The translations under genes and the position numbers were made by a program. Below the pieces are notes generated by a model. The model was not told where the DNA came from and did no database searches. It saw nothing but the letters and a program-made list of their open reading frames with translations. Shown here piece by piece: positions 12,431 through 25,138 of a stretch of DNA of 64,000 nt; the first letter of the stretch is position 1, and every line of letters starts with the position of its first letter. Source of the DNA: Marthasterias glacialis (Eukaryota; Echinodermata; Asteroidea; Forcipulatida; Asteriidae); assembly GCA_911728455.2 (NCBI GenBank), contig OU452225.1, positions 1,227,501-1,291,500 of the forward strand. Reading direction: 5' to 3'.

Positions 12431-13979
12431 ACTAGAAATGAGTTTTTGTGGCATCACAAAAACTAGGTGTTCGGAGTGTGATGTATAAAAAATATTTTAT
12501 TTGTAAAAGTTAAATGAATTTAAAAGTTAATCCAACTTATATTTAAGAAAATATGAAGAAAAACATACGTTAAATTGAGGTTTATAATACAATATTTAAT
12601 TTGAACATCCGGTTTGGACAGGAATTTCTAACCACTTTTAAATGAGGAGGTACTTCCGGTTTGACCGGAAGTAGAGTTCAGAGAGGTCACGCAATGTGTG
12701 ACAAAGAAGGACCTTCCCTAACCTTGGACTTTGGTGAAAGAATCATGTTCCTAGCTCTTACCATGCATAAATGAGGAGCTACTTCCGGTTTGATCTTAAG
12801 TAGAGGTCACAGAGGTCACCCAATGTGCAACAGAGAAGGACCCTCCCTAACCTTGGTATGTGGTGAAAGAATCATGTTCCTAGCTCTCACCATTTTTAAA
12901 TAAAGAGCTACTTCCGGTTTGACCGGAAGTAGATGTCACAAAGGTCACTTAACGTTTCACAAATGAAGACCTTCCCTAACCTTGATATTTATCGAAATAA
13001 TCTTGTTCCTAACTCTAACCACTTTTACATGAGGAGCTACTTCCGGTTTGAACGGAAATAGAGGTCATAGAGGTCACCCAATGTGCAACAGAGAATGACC
13101 TTTCCTAACCTTGGTATTTGGTGAAAGAATCATGTTCCTAGCTCTTAGCAATTTTATATAACAAGCTACTTCCGGTTTGACCGGAAGTAGATGTCACAGA
13201 GGTCACTTTTTGTGTCTTAAAGAAAGACCCTCCCTTACCTTGACATTTGTCGAAAGAATTATGTTCATACCTCAAACGGTTGATTTTTTGTTGATTTTTA
13301 AATGTTTAAATAAGCCCTGTATTAAAGACTAACAAAGCGTGGAGTATGCACCTTGAGAAGAGACTAAGAACAACGTGTGGTTAATGTGCATAGCAATGGG
13401 GCATCGATGTCACACAGCCAGGCACACACACACGTGTACATGTATAATGGCATTGGATTTTGTACAGCAATGTTGGACACGCTTGAACGCACACGGACAA
13501 TCGATTTGCGTTAAACGTCCGGTTTGAACCGGAAGTAAAGGTCAAAATGGTGTCACTCCAATGCAAAAGTTTGAGAAGACTCAATTCTCTACAATCTGAT
13601 GCAAGATTTGTGATCATGTGATAAGTACTTCTTAAAATATGATTTTTTGAAATTTTCAAAAATTTTCAACTTCCGGTTTGAACCGGAAGACAAGGTCAAA
13701 TTGGGGTCATGTCTGTGGAGCGTTTACGCAGTTTTGAATGACCTTTCCGATGATGTATAGATTGTAAAAATCCATTGTGTACTTCAGGAGTTATGATTTT
13801 TTGAAATAATAAACTTTGATTTAATGTAATTCGACACCCGATGACGTCATCATGACGTCACTCAAACGGTTTCCTGTCCTAGTGAAGTTCTAACTGTGTG
13901 TGAAGTTTGAAGTTTGTGTGACTATAAGAAGTGTGCATTTGTTAGCGGACAACGTTCGGTTAGAAGAAGAAGAAGCAGT
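12431..13979 (+). repeat. Type A repeat unit, copy 4
   Basis: Nearly identical to copy 1 at 3114, including shared private variants such as 'ttgaacggaaata' in one array period (13047 versus 3740). The two therefore look more closely related to each other than to their neighbours. The TGACGTCA pair is at about 13842-13860. Confidence 0.9.
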
Positions 13980-14014
13980 ATTAAAAAAAAAAAAAAAAAC
14001 CGAACAAAATCAAT

Positions 14015-14234
14015 AGGTGTTCCGGGCTGAGTGCCCGAACACCTAAAAAACAAAATCAATAGGTGTTCCGGGCTGAGTGCCCGAACACCTAAAAAAAAAA
14101 CCGAACAAAAACAGAGGGTCTTCGGACTTGTGTCCGAACACCCAATAACAAGAACAATAGTTGTTCGACTAATGGCCGAACACCTAAAAAAACAGAACAA
14201 TAACAATAGGTTTTCGGCTGCTGGCCGAACACCT
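14015..14234 (+). repeat. Five-hairpin cluster
   Basis: Hairpins at 14015-14044, 14061-14090, 14116-14143, 14159-14185 and 14208-14234. Three stem classes occur side by side: CGGGC/GCCCG, CGGAC/GTCCG and CGGC/GCCG. The cluster ends exactly where the unrelated 2-kb tandem array begins. Confidence 0.9.
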
Positions 14235-16252
14235 AACAAGTCTTGCAAATTCTACAAGTAACGTATAAATATGCATGATATGTACTAGTGCACGACGGAA
14301 CGTTTAGGCCAGACGACTGCGATCACACACTTTATTCAACACAAGAAGTTAAAAGTTTTGAAGCTGAATCATCCAAAGAAATGAATAAAGCCAGTAAGGA
14401 CAGTTCCAACAAGTTTTGCAAATTCTACAAGTTCTGTATAAATATGCATGATATGTACTAGTGCACGACGGAATGTTTAGGCCAGACGACCGCGACCACA
14501 CACTTTATTCAACACAAGAAGTTAAAAGTTTTGAAGCTGAATCATCCAAAGAAATTGGTTTCCAAAACTGTGTAATTCCTTTCCTTTTTGAAATTTCGCA
14601 AGGCTAAGTATAAATGCTCACTTTTCCAGCGTTCTTTACCTTTTTTTTATATTTTTTTTATTTTTTTTTTACAATGACTTAGGCCTGCATTACAAATAAA
14701 TCAAAAGGGCGGTTGGATACATAATCGTCCGATGGCGGTAGTGCATAATTCAAAATAAACCTCTTTTGTCTGTCGTAGAATACTGGCAGTTTATGAAATA
14801 GTAGTATGATAAATATCAATGTCACAACATACAACTTTAACAAAATGGCCTAGTAACTTTGATAGTAGTAGCAAAAGCCGACTTTTGGTATGACTGTCAG
14901 TCATGGTATGTACATTTTGCACATAGTTCGCCATCAGCTCAGATGACGTACATGTAGTACCCACAATAGGTCACGTGATGACATGTAAACACTGGTTGCG
15001 CAATCGATCTATTGGAAGCTGAATCGAAGTGAATTTTTTCCCTCTCTGGTTGATATGTAAATGTACCGACCGACGCTTTTGTCTCACACACCCCTACCTG
15101 ATTGGTTTATAGTGTGTGCCCTACTTATAGTCAGGATTTATAATCTTTCTCACTGATAAGAAAAAAAAGATGAAGTGCACCCAAATAATCTCATTTTACA
15201 GATTACCAGAGAAAGTCATTTGAAAAAACCTACATGAAATACACAGCATTATACACATGCAAAAACTTGTAAGAAGCAACCAGTCACGTTTCAATCCTAG
15301 CAGAGTCTTTTTCAGGGTCTTTTTCTTTCAGCCATTGACAAAGACTCTGCTAGGGTCGAAACGTGAGGTCATGAACAATTTGATTGCATTTATACAACAG
15401 GTCCTTGTGTTTGGGTAGCAGTTCGCAACAGCTAATTTTATTATGTCAGCGACAGGCCTATGTATGTATTTATAATTTTTGCCTTTTAATTTGTGAAGAG
15501 ACGTAAATCAATGTCTGGCTAATTTTATACCATCAGTGTATAGGTAGGCCTATTTGTTTGATAAAAGGGAAACACAACATTGGAAATCTGAATTCATGCT
15601 AGCTCTTTTTTTCAATGAACAATATTATCCCATAAAACTTTCATCAAATTATACGTTCTTTTATTTTAGCCTCTAGACGTTTACTCCTGGGCATATAACA
15701 CTGGAAAAAGACAATAAACAGGAATCTGTATTGTTATGATTTGTCTGTACCATCACATTTGCACAAGTTTGAATCAACAACCGTACACTTTGAATTGACT
15801 TTTTGGTACCAGCTTTTAAAAATGTTGTGTTTATTCAAACCACATTGGTTTATTACCAATTGGGGGAAAAATCAGGAACTATTTGACTTCAATAGATTTT
15901 ATGCGAAAGTAATCCCAAAAAGACATACACACATACCGGGCCCAGATTACTTGTACTTGGTAACCTGCCATAAACATAACTTGGCAACCTGCCATAAACA
16001 AAGGAGGGGCACCACACTTGCCTGCCCAACTTTTGTGTTAGCACAATTGACTTATTGCGCGGCCCGCGTCACGTGACCTATTTATTGTGTGTGTTAAATG
16101 TAAGCAAACACGTCGTCCTTTATAGGAAAGTGCGGTACGATACATGGTGTTTATTCAATCGAGGCTTTTCTTTCTCAATATCGGAGAAAAACATTCCAGA
16201 GTTTGTACCAGAAACCTTCGAGTGGCTGAATAAAGCCAGTAAGAACAGTTCC
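14235..16252 (+). repeat. 2.0-kb tandem repeat, copy 1
   Basis: First of a head-to-tail array with a period of 2014-2018 bp. It contains two about 165-bp sub-repeats starting 'aacaagtcttgcaaattcta' and a T-rich tract near 14640. A near-palindrome lies at about 15295-15365 (arms 'atcctagcagagtcttt' and 'aaagactctgctagg'). A GTCACGTGAC palindrome is at 16068. The 111-codon and 74-codon frames at 15741-16279 recur identically in copy 2 but match nothing I recognise, so I do not call a gene. Confidence 0.9.
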
Positions 16253-16659
16253 AACAAGTCTTGCAAATTCTACAAGTAACGTATAAATATGCATGATATA
16301 AACTAGTGCACGACGGAACGTTTAGGCCAGACGACTGCGATCACACACTTTATTCAACACAAGAAGTTAAAAGTTTTGAAGCTGAATCATCCAAAGAAAT
16401 GAATAAAGCCAGTAAGGACAGTTCCAACAAGTTTTGCAAATTCTACAAGTTCTGTATAAATATGCATGATATGTACTAGTGCACGACGGAAAGTTTAGGC
16501 CAGTTAGACGACCGCGACCACACACTTTATTCAACACAAGAAGTTAAAAGTTTTGAAGCTGAATCATCCAAAGAAATTGGTTTCCAAAACTGTGTAATTC
16601 CTTTCCTTTTTGAAATTTCGCAAGGCTAAGTATAAATGCTCACTTTTCCAGCGTTCTTT

Positions 16660-16693
<34 letters not shown>

Positions 16694-18266
16694 TGACTTA
16701 GGCCTGCATTACAAATAAATCAAAAAGGCGGTTGGATACATAATCGTCCGATGCCGGTAGTGCATAATTCAAAATAAACCTCTTTTGTCTGTCGTAGAAT
16801 ACTGGCAGTTTATGAAATAGTAGTTTGATAAATATCAATGTCACAACATACAACTTTAACAAAATGGCCTAGTAACTTTGATAGTAGTAGCAAAAGCCGA
16901 CTTTTGGTATGACTGTCAGTCATGGTATGTACATTTTGCACATAGTTCGCCATCAGCTCAGATGACGTACATGTAGTACCCACAATAGGTCACGACATGT
17001 AAACACTGGTTGCGCAATCGATCTATTGGAAGCTGAATCGAAGTGAATTTTTTCCCTCTCTGGTTGATATGTAAATGTACCGACCGACGCTTTTGTCTCA
17101 CACACCCCTACCTGATTGGTTTATAGTGTGTGCCCTACTTATAGTCAGGATTTATAATCTTTCTCACTGATAAGAAAAAAAAGATGAAGTGCACCCAAAT
17201 AATCTCATTTTACAGATTACCAGAGAAAGTCATTTGAAAAAACCTACATGAAATACACAGCATTATACACATGCAAAAACTTGTAAGAAGCAACCAGTCA
17301 CGTTTCAATCCTAGCAGAGTCTTTTTCAGGGTCTTTTTCTTTCAGCCATTGACAAAGACTCTGCTAGGGTCGAAACGTGAGGTCATGAACAATTTGATTG
17401 CATTTATACAACAGGTCCTTGTGTTTGGGTAGCAGTTCGCAACAGCTAATTTTATTATGTCAGCGACAGGCCTATGTATGTATTTATAATTTTTGCCTTT
17501 TAATTTGTGAAGAGACGTAAATCAATGTCTGGCTAATTTTATACCATCAGTGTATAGGTAGGCCTATTTGTTTGATAAAAGGGAAACACAACATTGGAAA
17601 TCTGAATTCATGCTAGCTCTTTTTTTCAATGAACAATATTATCCCATAAAACTTTCATCAAATTATACGTTCTTTTATTTTAGCCTCTAGACGTTTACTC
17701 CTGGGCATATAACACTGGAAAAAGACAATAAACAGGAATCTGTATTGTTATGATTTGTCTGTACCATCACATTTGCACAAGTTTGAATCAACAACCGTAC
17801 ACTTTGAATTGACTTTTTGGTACCAGCTTTTAAAAATGTTGTGTTTATTCAAACCACATTGGTTTATTACCAATTGGGGGAAAAATCAGGAACTATTTGA
17901 CTTCAATAGATTTTATGCGAAAGTAATCCCAAAAAGACATACACACATACCGGGCCCAGATTACTTGTACTTGGTAACCTGCCATAAACATAACTTGGCA
18001 ACCTGCCATAAACAAAGGAGGGGCACCACACTTGCCTGCCCAACTTTTGTGTTAGCACAATTGACTTATTGCGCGGCCCGCGTCACGTGACCTATTTATT
18101 GTGTGTGTTAAATGTAAGCAAACACGTCGTCCTTTATAGGAAAGTGCGGTACGATACATGGTGTTTATTCAATCGAGGCTTTTCTTTCTCAATATCGGAG
18201 AAAAACATTCCAGAGTTTGTACCAGAAACCTTCGAGTGGCTGAATAAAGCCAGTAAGAACAGTTCC
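16253..18266 (+). repeat. 2.0-kb tandem repeat, copy 2
   Basis: Matches copy 1 almost perfectly over its whole length. Visible differences are the T-tract length near 16660, a 'gttagacg' insertion near 16503, and loss of a few bases near 16993 where copy 1 reads cacgtgatgac. The near identity implies very recent duplication or gene conversion. Confidence 0.93.
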
Positions 18267-19691
18267 AACAAGTCTTGCAAATTCTACAAGTAACGTATAA
18301 ATATGCATGATATAAACTAGTGCACGACGGAACGTTTAGGCCAGACGACTGCGATCACACACTTTATTCAACACAAGAAGTTAAAAGTTTTGAAGCTGAA
18401 TCATCCAAAGAAATGAATAAAGCCAGTAAGGACAGTTCCAACAAGTTTTGCAAATTCTACAAGTTCTGTATAAATATGCATGATATGTACTAGTGCACGA
18501 CGGAAAGTTTAGGCCAGTTAGACGACCGCGACCACACACTTTATTCAACACAAGAAGTTAAAAGTTTTGAAGCTGAATCATCCAAAGAAATTGGTTTCCA
18601 AAACTGTGTAATTCCTTTCCTTTTTGAAATTTCGCAAGGCTAAGTATAAATGCTCACTTTTCCAGCGTTCTTTACCTTTTTTTTTTTTTTTTTTTTTTTT
18701 TTTTCAATGACTTAGGCCTGCATTACAAATAAATCAAAAAGGCGGTTGGATACATAATCGTCCGATGCCGGTAGTGCATAATTCAAAATAAACCTCTTTT
18801 GTCTGTCGTAGAATACTGGCAGTTTATGAAATAGTAGTATGATAAATATCAATGTCACAACATACAACTTTAACAAAATGGCCTAGTAACTTTGATAGTA
18901 GTAGCAAAAGCCGACTTTTGGTATGACTGTCAGTCATGGTATGTACATTTTGCACATAGTTCGCCATCAGCTCAGATGACGTACATGTAGTACCCACAAT
19001 AGGTCACGTGATGACATGTAAACACTGGTTGCGCAATCGATCTATTGGAAGCTGAATCGAAGTGAATTTTTTCCCGCTCTGGTTGATATGTAAATGTACC
19101 GACGCTTTTGTCTCACACACCCCTACCTGATTGGTTTATAGTGTGTGCCCTACTTATAGTCAGGATTTATAATCTTTCTCACTGATAAGGAAAAAAAAGA
19201 TGAAGTGCACCCAAATAATCTCATTTTACAGATTACCAGACAAAGTCATTTGAAAAAACCTACATGAAATACACAGCATTATACACATGCAAAAACTTGT
19301 AAGAAGCAACCAGTCACGTTTCAATCCTAGCAGAGTCTTTTTCCGGGTCTTTTTCTTTCAGCCATTGACAAAGACTCTGCTAGGGTCGAAACGTGAGGTC
19401 ATGAACAATTTGATTGCATTTATACAACCTGCCATAAACAAAGGAGGGGCACCACACTTGCCTGCCCAACTTTTGTGTTAGCACAATAGACTTATTGCGC
19501 GACCCGCGTCACGTGACCTATTTATTGTGTGTGTTAAAGTAAGCAAACACGTCGTCCTTTATAGGAAAGTGCGGTACGATACATGGTGTTTATTCAATCG
19601 AGGCTTTTCTTTCTCAACATCGGAGAAAAACATTCCAGAGTTTGTACCAGAAACTTTCGAGTGGCTGAATAAAGCCAGTAAGGACAGTTCC
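18267..19691 (+). repeat. 2.0-kb tandem repeat, copy 3 with internal deletion
   Basis: Follows copy 2 faithfully until 'catttatacaac' near 19428. It then joins directly to 'ctgccataaacaaaggagg', which skips about 590 bp present in copies 1 and 2. The junction shares only a couple of bases, which suits end joining or replication slippage. The remaining flanks still match closely. Confidence 0.9.
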
Positions 19692-21200
19692 AACAAGTCT
19701 TGCAAATTCTACAAGTAACGTATAAATATGCATGATATGTACTAGTGCACGACGAAACGTTTAGGCCAGACGACCGCGACCACACACTTTATTCAACACA
19801 AGAAGTTAAAAGTTTTGAAGCTGAATCATCCAAAGAAATGAATAAAGCCAGTAAGGACAGTTCCAACAAGTTTTGCAAATTCTACAAGTTCTGTATAAAT
19901 ATGCATGATATGTACTAGTGCACGACGGAAAGTTTAGGCCAGACGACCGCGACCACACACTTTATTTAACACAAGTAGTTAAAAGTTTTGAAGCTGAATC
20001 ATCCAAAGAAATTGGTTTCCAAAACAGTGTGTAATTCCTTTCCTTTTTGAAATTTCGCAAGGCTAAGTATAAATGCTCACTTTTCCAACGTTCTTTACCT
20101 TTTTTCTTTCTTTCTTTTTTTACAATGATTTAGGCCTGCATTACAAACAGATTACTTGTACTTGGTAACGTGCCATAAACATTACTTACAGATGACGTAC
20201 ATGTAGTACCCACAATAGACCGATTGCGCGATCTACGTCACGTGACCCCTGTTGGGTTAAAAATGTAACGAACTCGTAGTCCTCCATCGGAAAGGGTGGT
20301 ACGGTACAAGAAGATTAATGCATTTAGTTGATTTGATCAAGGCTTTTTTTGCTCGAAATCTGTGAAACATATTTCAGAGTTTGTACCAAAGACCTTCAAG
20401 TGGCTGAATAAAGCCAGTAAGGACAGTTCCAGCAAGTCTTGAAAATTGTAAAAGTACCCTATAAATGTGCACGATGTGTACAGCGCACGACGGAATGTTA
20501 GGCCAGACGACCGCGATCACCACACACTTTTCAACACAAGAATTTCAAAGTTTTGAAGCTGAAATTCTCCAAAGAAATTGCTTTCCAAAACTGTGTGATT
20601 CCTTTGCCTTTTTGAAATTCTGCAAGGCTAGGTATTAATGCTCACTATTCTAACGTTGTTTATCCTTTTTTTTTTTTTTACAGTGATTTAGGCTACCATT
20701 ACAAACAAAATAACAGACGGGTGGCTACATAATAGTCGTCCAACGCCAGTAGTGCATGGCTTAAAAAACCTCTTTTCAGAAGAATTCTGTTAAATTATGA
20801 AACAGAGATGTGATTTAAATTAATGCCACACCATACTACTTGAAATAAAGGGGCCGATTAACTAATTCATCGCTTAACGAAAGTACAATCGACTGTTTTC
20901 GAACTCACTCTGTGTCACGGCCTATTATCTCTTTACACGTATTTTTTCGCCAGCTGTATGACGTCATACCCGATAGGAGGTCACGTGACAGCATGTAAAC
21001 ATTGTCGCGCAATCGGTCTATAGGTACATTGGTCTCGCAATCGGTCTATTGGAAGCTTAATCGAAGTGATTTTCTTTCCCTCTCTGATTGATATGTAAAT
21101 TGACCGACGCTTTTGTCTCCCACAATCCCCACCTGACTGGTTGAAAGTACACCGTATGTGCCCTACTTATAGTCAGGATTTGTAAACTTTCTCCGTGAAA
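19692..21200 (+). repeat. 2-kb array tail: partial and diverged copies
   Basis: From 19692 the sub-repeats appear again. From about 20155 the sequence is a clearly diverged copy with visible matches at 20170-20280 (acatgtagtacccacaata, then a GTCACGTGAC palindrome near 20237), 20390-20700 and 20950-21250. An older layer of the array therefore exists beside the young copies. At 21200-21590 I see nothing recognisable. Confidence 0.8.
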
Positions 21201-21589
21201 AGAAAAATGATGAAGCGCACCCAAATAATCTCCTTTTACATATTACTAGACAAAGTCATTTGACAAAAATATCCATATAAAAAACACTGCTCATTATATA
21301 CATGTATATTTCTCTGGAGGGTTGGTAGTGGTATGAACTGTCTAATCATAGAGCCGTCAAATTAAAATCATTTTTGAAATTTGTAATGACTTAGGACCCA
21401 TTAATGCTGTATTTAGTCATTCAAACTGAAATGAGTGTACTCTTCCCAAAACTAAAGTTGTACTAGTCCTTTGATGATATTTGTTCTTGTCATCCTACAG
21501 ATAAAACCCCAGGTTGAGAATGCACTTGGAATGTCTCTTGATATTTACCAAGCCAAGACGTACAGAAATGAAGTTGTCGCAAAATTGAA

Positions 21590-22735
21590 TTGAAAATTTT
21601 AAGGTTAATATTGTGTGCAAGTTTTTTGTCTCTTGTGCTATTTATTTGTACCTTTTGTTGATCTTTATGCATGAAGGCTTGTCATATGAAACTTCAACTT
21701 CTGGTTTGACAGGAACTAAAGGTCAAATGGGGTCACACCTTGTGCATGGTATCTAGAATTGTCAGAGAGCTTTAAATTGATGTAACGATTATTAATGTAC
21801 CATGTGTCATTAATAAGATACATATTTTTGTTGTACAAACTTATACTTCCGGTTTCGACCGGAAGTGAAGATCAAATGAGTTCACACTTTGTAAACATTG
21901 GTAGAATCGTCGAAGGGCTTTAAAAATAAGTTATTATATTAATACACAAATTTACGTAATTCAGAAACGATTTTTCATAACAAAACTACTACCTCCGGTT
22001 TCGACCGGAAGTGAAGGTCAAATGGGGTCACACCCTGTGTAAGATTTGTTTAGTACTTCATGACCTTTCATATGGTGTAAAGATCATGTATGTAGCATGT
22101 ATTATTCTTAAGAAATGATTATTTTAGTATAAAACTTCAATTTAATGCAATGACGTCATCGATGACGTCATCATTCCAAAAATTTGGCTTTGTCATATAC
22201 ACATTGTGGTCTAGGTATATAGAAAGTTTCAAGTCCATACATGCTTTATTTTTTGAGATAGCAAAATAATTTTTTTTTCGACCTCGTGTATCAATTTCGT
22301 TGTGACGTAGCTATGACGTCATATATCACATTTCTAGAATGCGCGTGAGCTAATAAAAATATTATGCATTGAAAGTTTTTCACTTAGGCTCTAGAGCCCG
22401 AAATAACATGAATTTTAACTTTAACTTGACCGGAAGTAAAGGTCGAATGGGGTCACGGTGTGCATACAATTTGTCCCACATTACAAGACCTTTTATATGC
22501 ACTAACGATTTTGAATGTAGCATTTGCCGTTCTTTAGTTATTAAATTTTTGAATTATTTCACGTTTATTTTACCTAATGACGTCATCAATGACGTCATCA
22601 TTCCAAAAAAGTTTCGGTGTCATCCACTCACTAATACCTTTGTACATGGTAAGTTTCAAGTTCATACAAGCTTTACTTTTTGAGAAAATTTGCGGACAAG
22701 GTTCAGAAGGAAGAATGCGCAGAAAAAAAAACTTA
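21590..22735 (+). repeat. Type C repeat unit, copy 2
   Basis: Matches 11196-12420 in the same order: 'ttaaggttaatattgtgtgcaag'-like start, cttccggtttcgaccggaag palindromes near 21847 and 21993, TGACGTCA pairs near 22152 and 22580, then A-rich sequence. It resumes the A/B/C province after the 2-kb array, so the array looks inserted within it. Confidence 0.82.
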
Positions 22736-22746
22736 ACAGTAACAAT

Positions 22747-22773
22747 AGTTGTTCGGCTGTTGGCCGAACACCT
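22747..22773 (+). repeat. Single junction hairpin
   Basis: AGTTGTTCGGC...GCCGAACACCT hairpin between a type C and a type B unit, equivalent to the larger clusters elsewhere. Confidence 0.8.
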
Positions 22774-24254
22774 AAAAACTGGGTGTTCGGACAGAGTTGT
22801 TATTTGATAAAGTTAAAACAACTAAAATAATTTGAAAATAGAAACATGAAATATTGCTTTATGAAATATTATCTGATTAGGACTTCAAGAACATCAGTCA
22901 TGTTCCTACATTTATTTACCTTTAAATGAGGAGAACAATGAAGGACCTCCCCTAACGTTAGTTTTGGGTGAGAGAATCTTGTTCCTACATCTAACCATTT
23001 TTAAATGAGGAGCTACTTCCGGTTTGACCGGAATTAGAGGTCAAAGAGGTCAAGCAATGTACAACAGAGAAGGGCCTTCCTTAACCTTGGTAATTGGTGA
23101 AAGAATCATGTTCCTAGCTCTTAGCATTTTTTAATGAAGAACTACTTCCGGTTTGACCGGAATAGAGGTCACAAAGGTCATTTAATGTTTCACAAAGAAA
23201 GGCCTTCCCTTAGTTTGATATTTCTAGGAACAATCATGTTCCTACTTCTATTTACTTTTAAATGAGGGGCTACTTCCGGTTCGACCGGAAGTAGAGGTCA
23301 AAGGGTCAAACAATGTGCAAGGGAATATGTCTTATATATCCTTGGTAATGGTGAAAAAATCATGTTCCAAGCACTTAGCATTATTCTAATAAAGAGATAT
23401 TTCCGGTTTGACCGGAAGTAGATGACACAGAGGTCACTCAATGGGTCACAAAGAAAGACCCTCCCTAACCTTTACATTTGTCGAAGAATTAAGTTCATAT
23501 CTCAAACGGTTGATTTTTTGTTGATTTGTAAAGGTTTAAATAAGCTATGTGTAAAAGACTAACAAAGCGTTGAGTGCGTGCCTTGAGAAGAGACTATGAA
23601 CAACGTGCGGTTTATTGTATCATACAGTAGCACATGTACATGTACAGTTTCGACGTAACTTAGCCACACACGCACACACCCACCCGGACGTGTACATGTA
23701 TAATGGCATTGGATTGTTGTATAGCATTGCCGATCACGCTTGAACGCACATGCACAAAAGAATGCGTTAAATGTCCGTTTTGAACCGCAAGTATAGGTCA
23801 AAATGGTGTGACCTCAATGCAAAAGTTGGAGAGGACTAAATTCTCTACAATCTGATGTAAGATTTGTGATCATGTGATATATACTTCAAAAAATACGAAT
23901 TTTTGCAGTTTTCAACTTCCGGTTTGACCCGGAAGACAAGGTCAAATTGGGGTCATGTCTGTGGAGTGATTACGAAGTTTTGGATGACCTTTCCGATGAT
24001 GTATAGATTGTAAAAATCCATTGTGTACTTTAGGAGTTAAGATTTTTTGAAATAAACGTTTATTTAGCGTAATTCGACACCTGATGACGTCATCATGACG
24101 TCACTCAAGCCCTGTCATGTCCTAGTCAAGTTCTAACTATGTGTGAAGTTTGAAGTTTATATGAGCTTGGGAAGGGTGCATTTGTTAGCGGACAATCGAC
24201 AGGCAGAAGAAGAAGAAGAAGAAGAAGAAGAAGAAGAAGAAGAAGAAGAAGAAG

Positions 24255-24286
<32 letters not shown>

Positions 24287-24290
24287 CCCA
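22774..24290 (+). repeat. Type B repeat unit, copy 3, with long GAA run
   Basis: Starts inside the usual type B left hairpin (its first arm is missing) and then follows the copies at 6511 and 9598. From about 24050 its 3' end differs from the other B units and instead matches 24900-25080, which suggests recombination between units. A GAA microsatellite of about 85 bp (24205-24285) closes it. Confidence 0.85.
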
Positions 24291-24315
24291 AAAAAAAAAC
24301 CCGAACAAAATCAAG

Positions 24316-24419
24316 AGGTGTTCCGGGCTAGTGCCCGAACACCTAAGAAGAAGAAGAAGTACCAAAAAAAAAAAACCGAACAAAATCAAGAGGTGTTCCG
24401 GGCTAGTGCCCGAACACCT
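24316..24419 (+). repeat. Two CGGGC-class hairpins
   Basis: Hairpins 24316-24344 and 24391-24419 are separated by a GAAGAAGAAGAAG run and 'aaaccgaacaaaatcaag'. The two modules are nearly identical to each other and to the hairpin at 25110-25138. Confidence 0.87.
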
Positions 24420-25049
24420 AACAAAGCGTGGAGCGCGCACCTTGAACAGAGACTAAGAACATCGCGTTGTTCATGTACATTTTAATGGACCGTCAGAGGC
24501 ACAAAGCCGCACACACATAAGCACACACACGTATATATGGCATAGGAATTCCTGTAGTGGAGTTGGACACTCTTGAACGCACACGATCACACGATCGGAC
24601 GAAATGCGTTAATTGTCCGTTTTGGACGGGAAGTAAAGGTCAAAATGTTGCCATGTCAATGCAAAAGTTTGAGAAAAATAAATTCTCTACAATCTGATAT
24701 AAGAATTGTGATTATACGACTAGTACTTCTTAAAATATTATTTTTTGAAATTTTCAACTTCCGGTTTGAACCGGAAGACAAGGTCAAATTGGGGTCATGT
24801 CAGTGAGGCGTTTACGCAAATTGGGATGACCTTTCCGATGATGTATAGATTGTAAAAATCCATTGTGTACTTTAGGAGTTATGATTTTTTGAAATAATAA
24901 ACGTTTATTTAGCGTAATTCCACACCTGATGACGTCATCATGACGTCACTCAAGCCCTGTCATGTCCTAGTCAAGTTCTAACTATGTGTGAAGGTTGAAG
25001 TTTATATGAGCTTGGGAAGGGTGCATTTGTTAGCGGACAATCGACAGGC

Positions 25050-25080
<31 letters not shown>

Positions 25081-25138
25081 CCAAAAAAAAAAACCCGAAC
25101 AAAATCAAGAGGTGTTCCGGGCTAGTGCCCGAACACCT
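24420..25138 (+). repeat. 5'-truncated unit plus terminal hairpin
   Basis: The hairpin is followed at once by 'acaaagcgtggag', a motif that normally lies mid-unit (for example 4017). The left half of this copy, including the ETS array, is therefore missing. It keeps the cttccggtttgaacc palindrome near 24760, the TGACGTCA pair near 24930-24948, a GAA run and the hairpin 25110-25138. Confidence 0.82.

Noticed and set aside
15741..16279. 111- and 74-codon frames identical in two 2-kb copies
   Set aside because: Identity is explained by near-identical DNA. No recognisable domain and no convincing splice context; kept only as a low-interest finding.
24143..24331. Poly-Glu and poly-Leu frames on GAA/TTC runs
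   Set aside because: Microsatellite translation only, seen at every GAA run in the first 30 kb.
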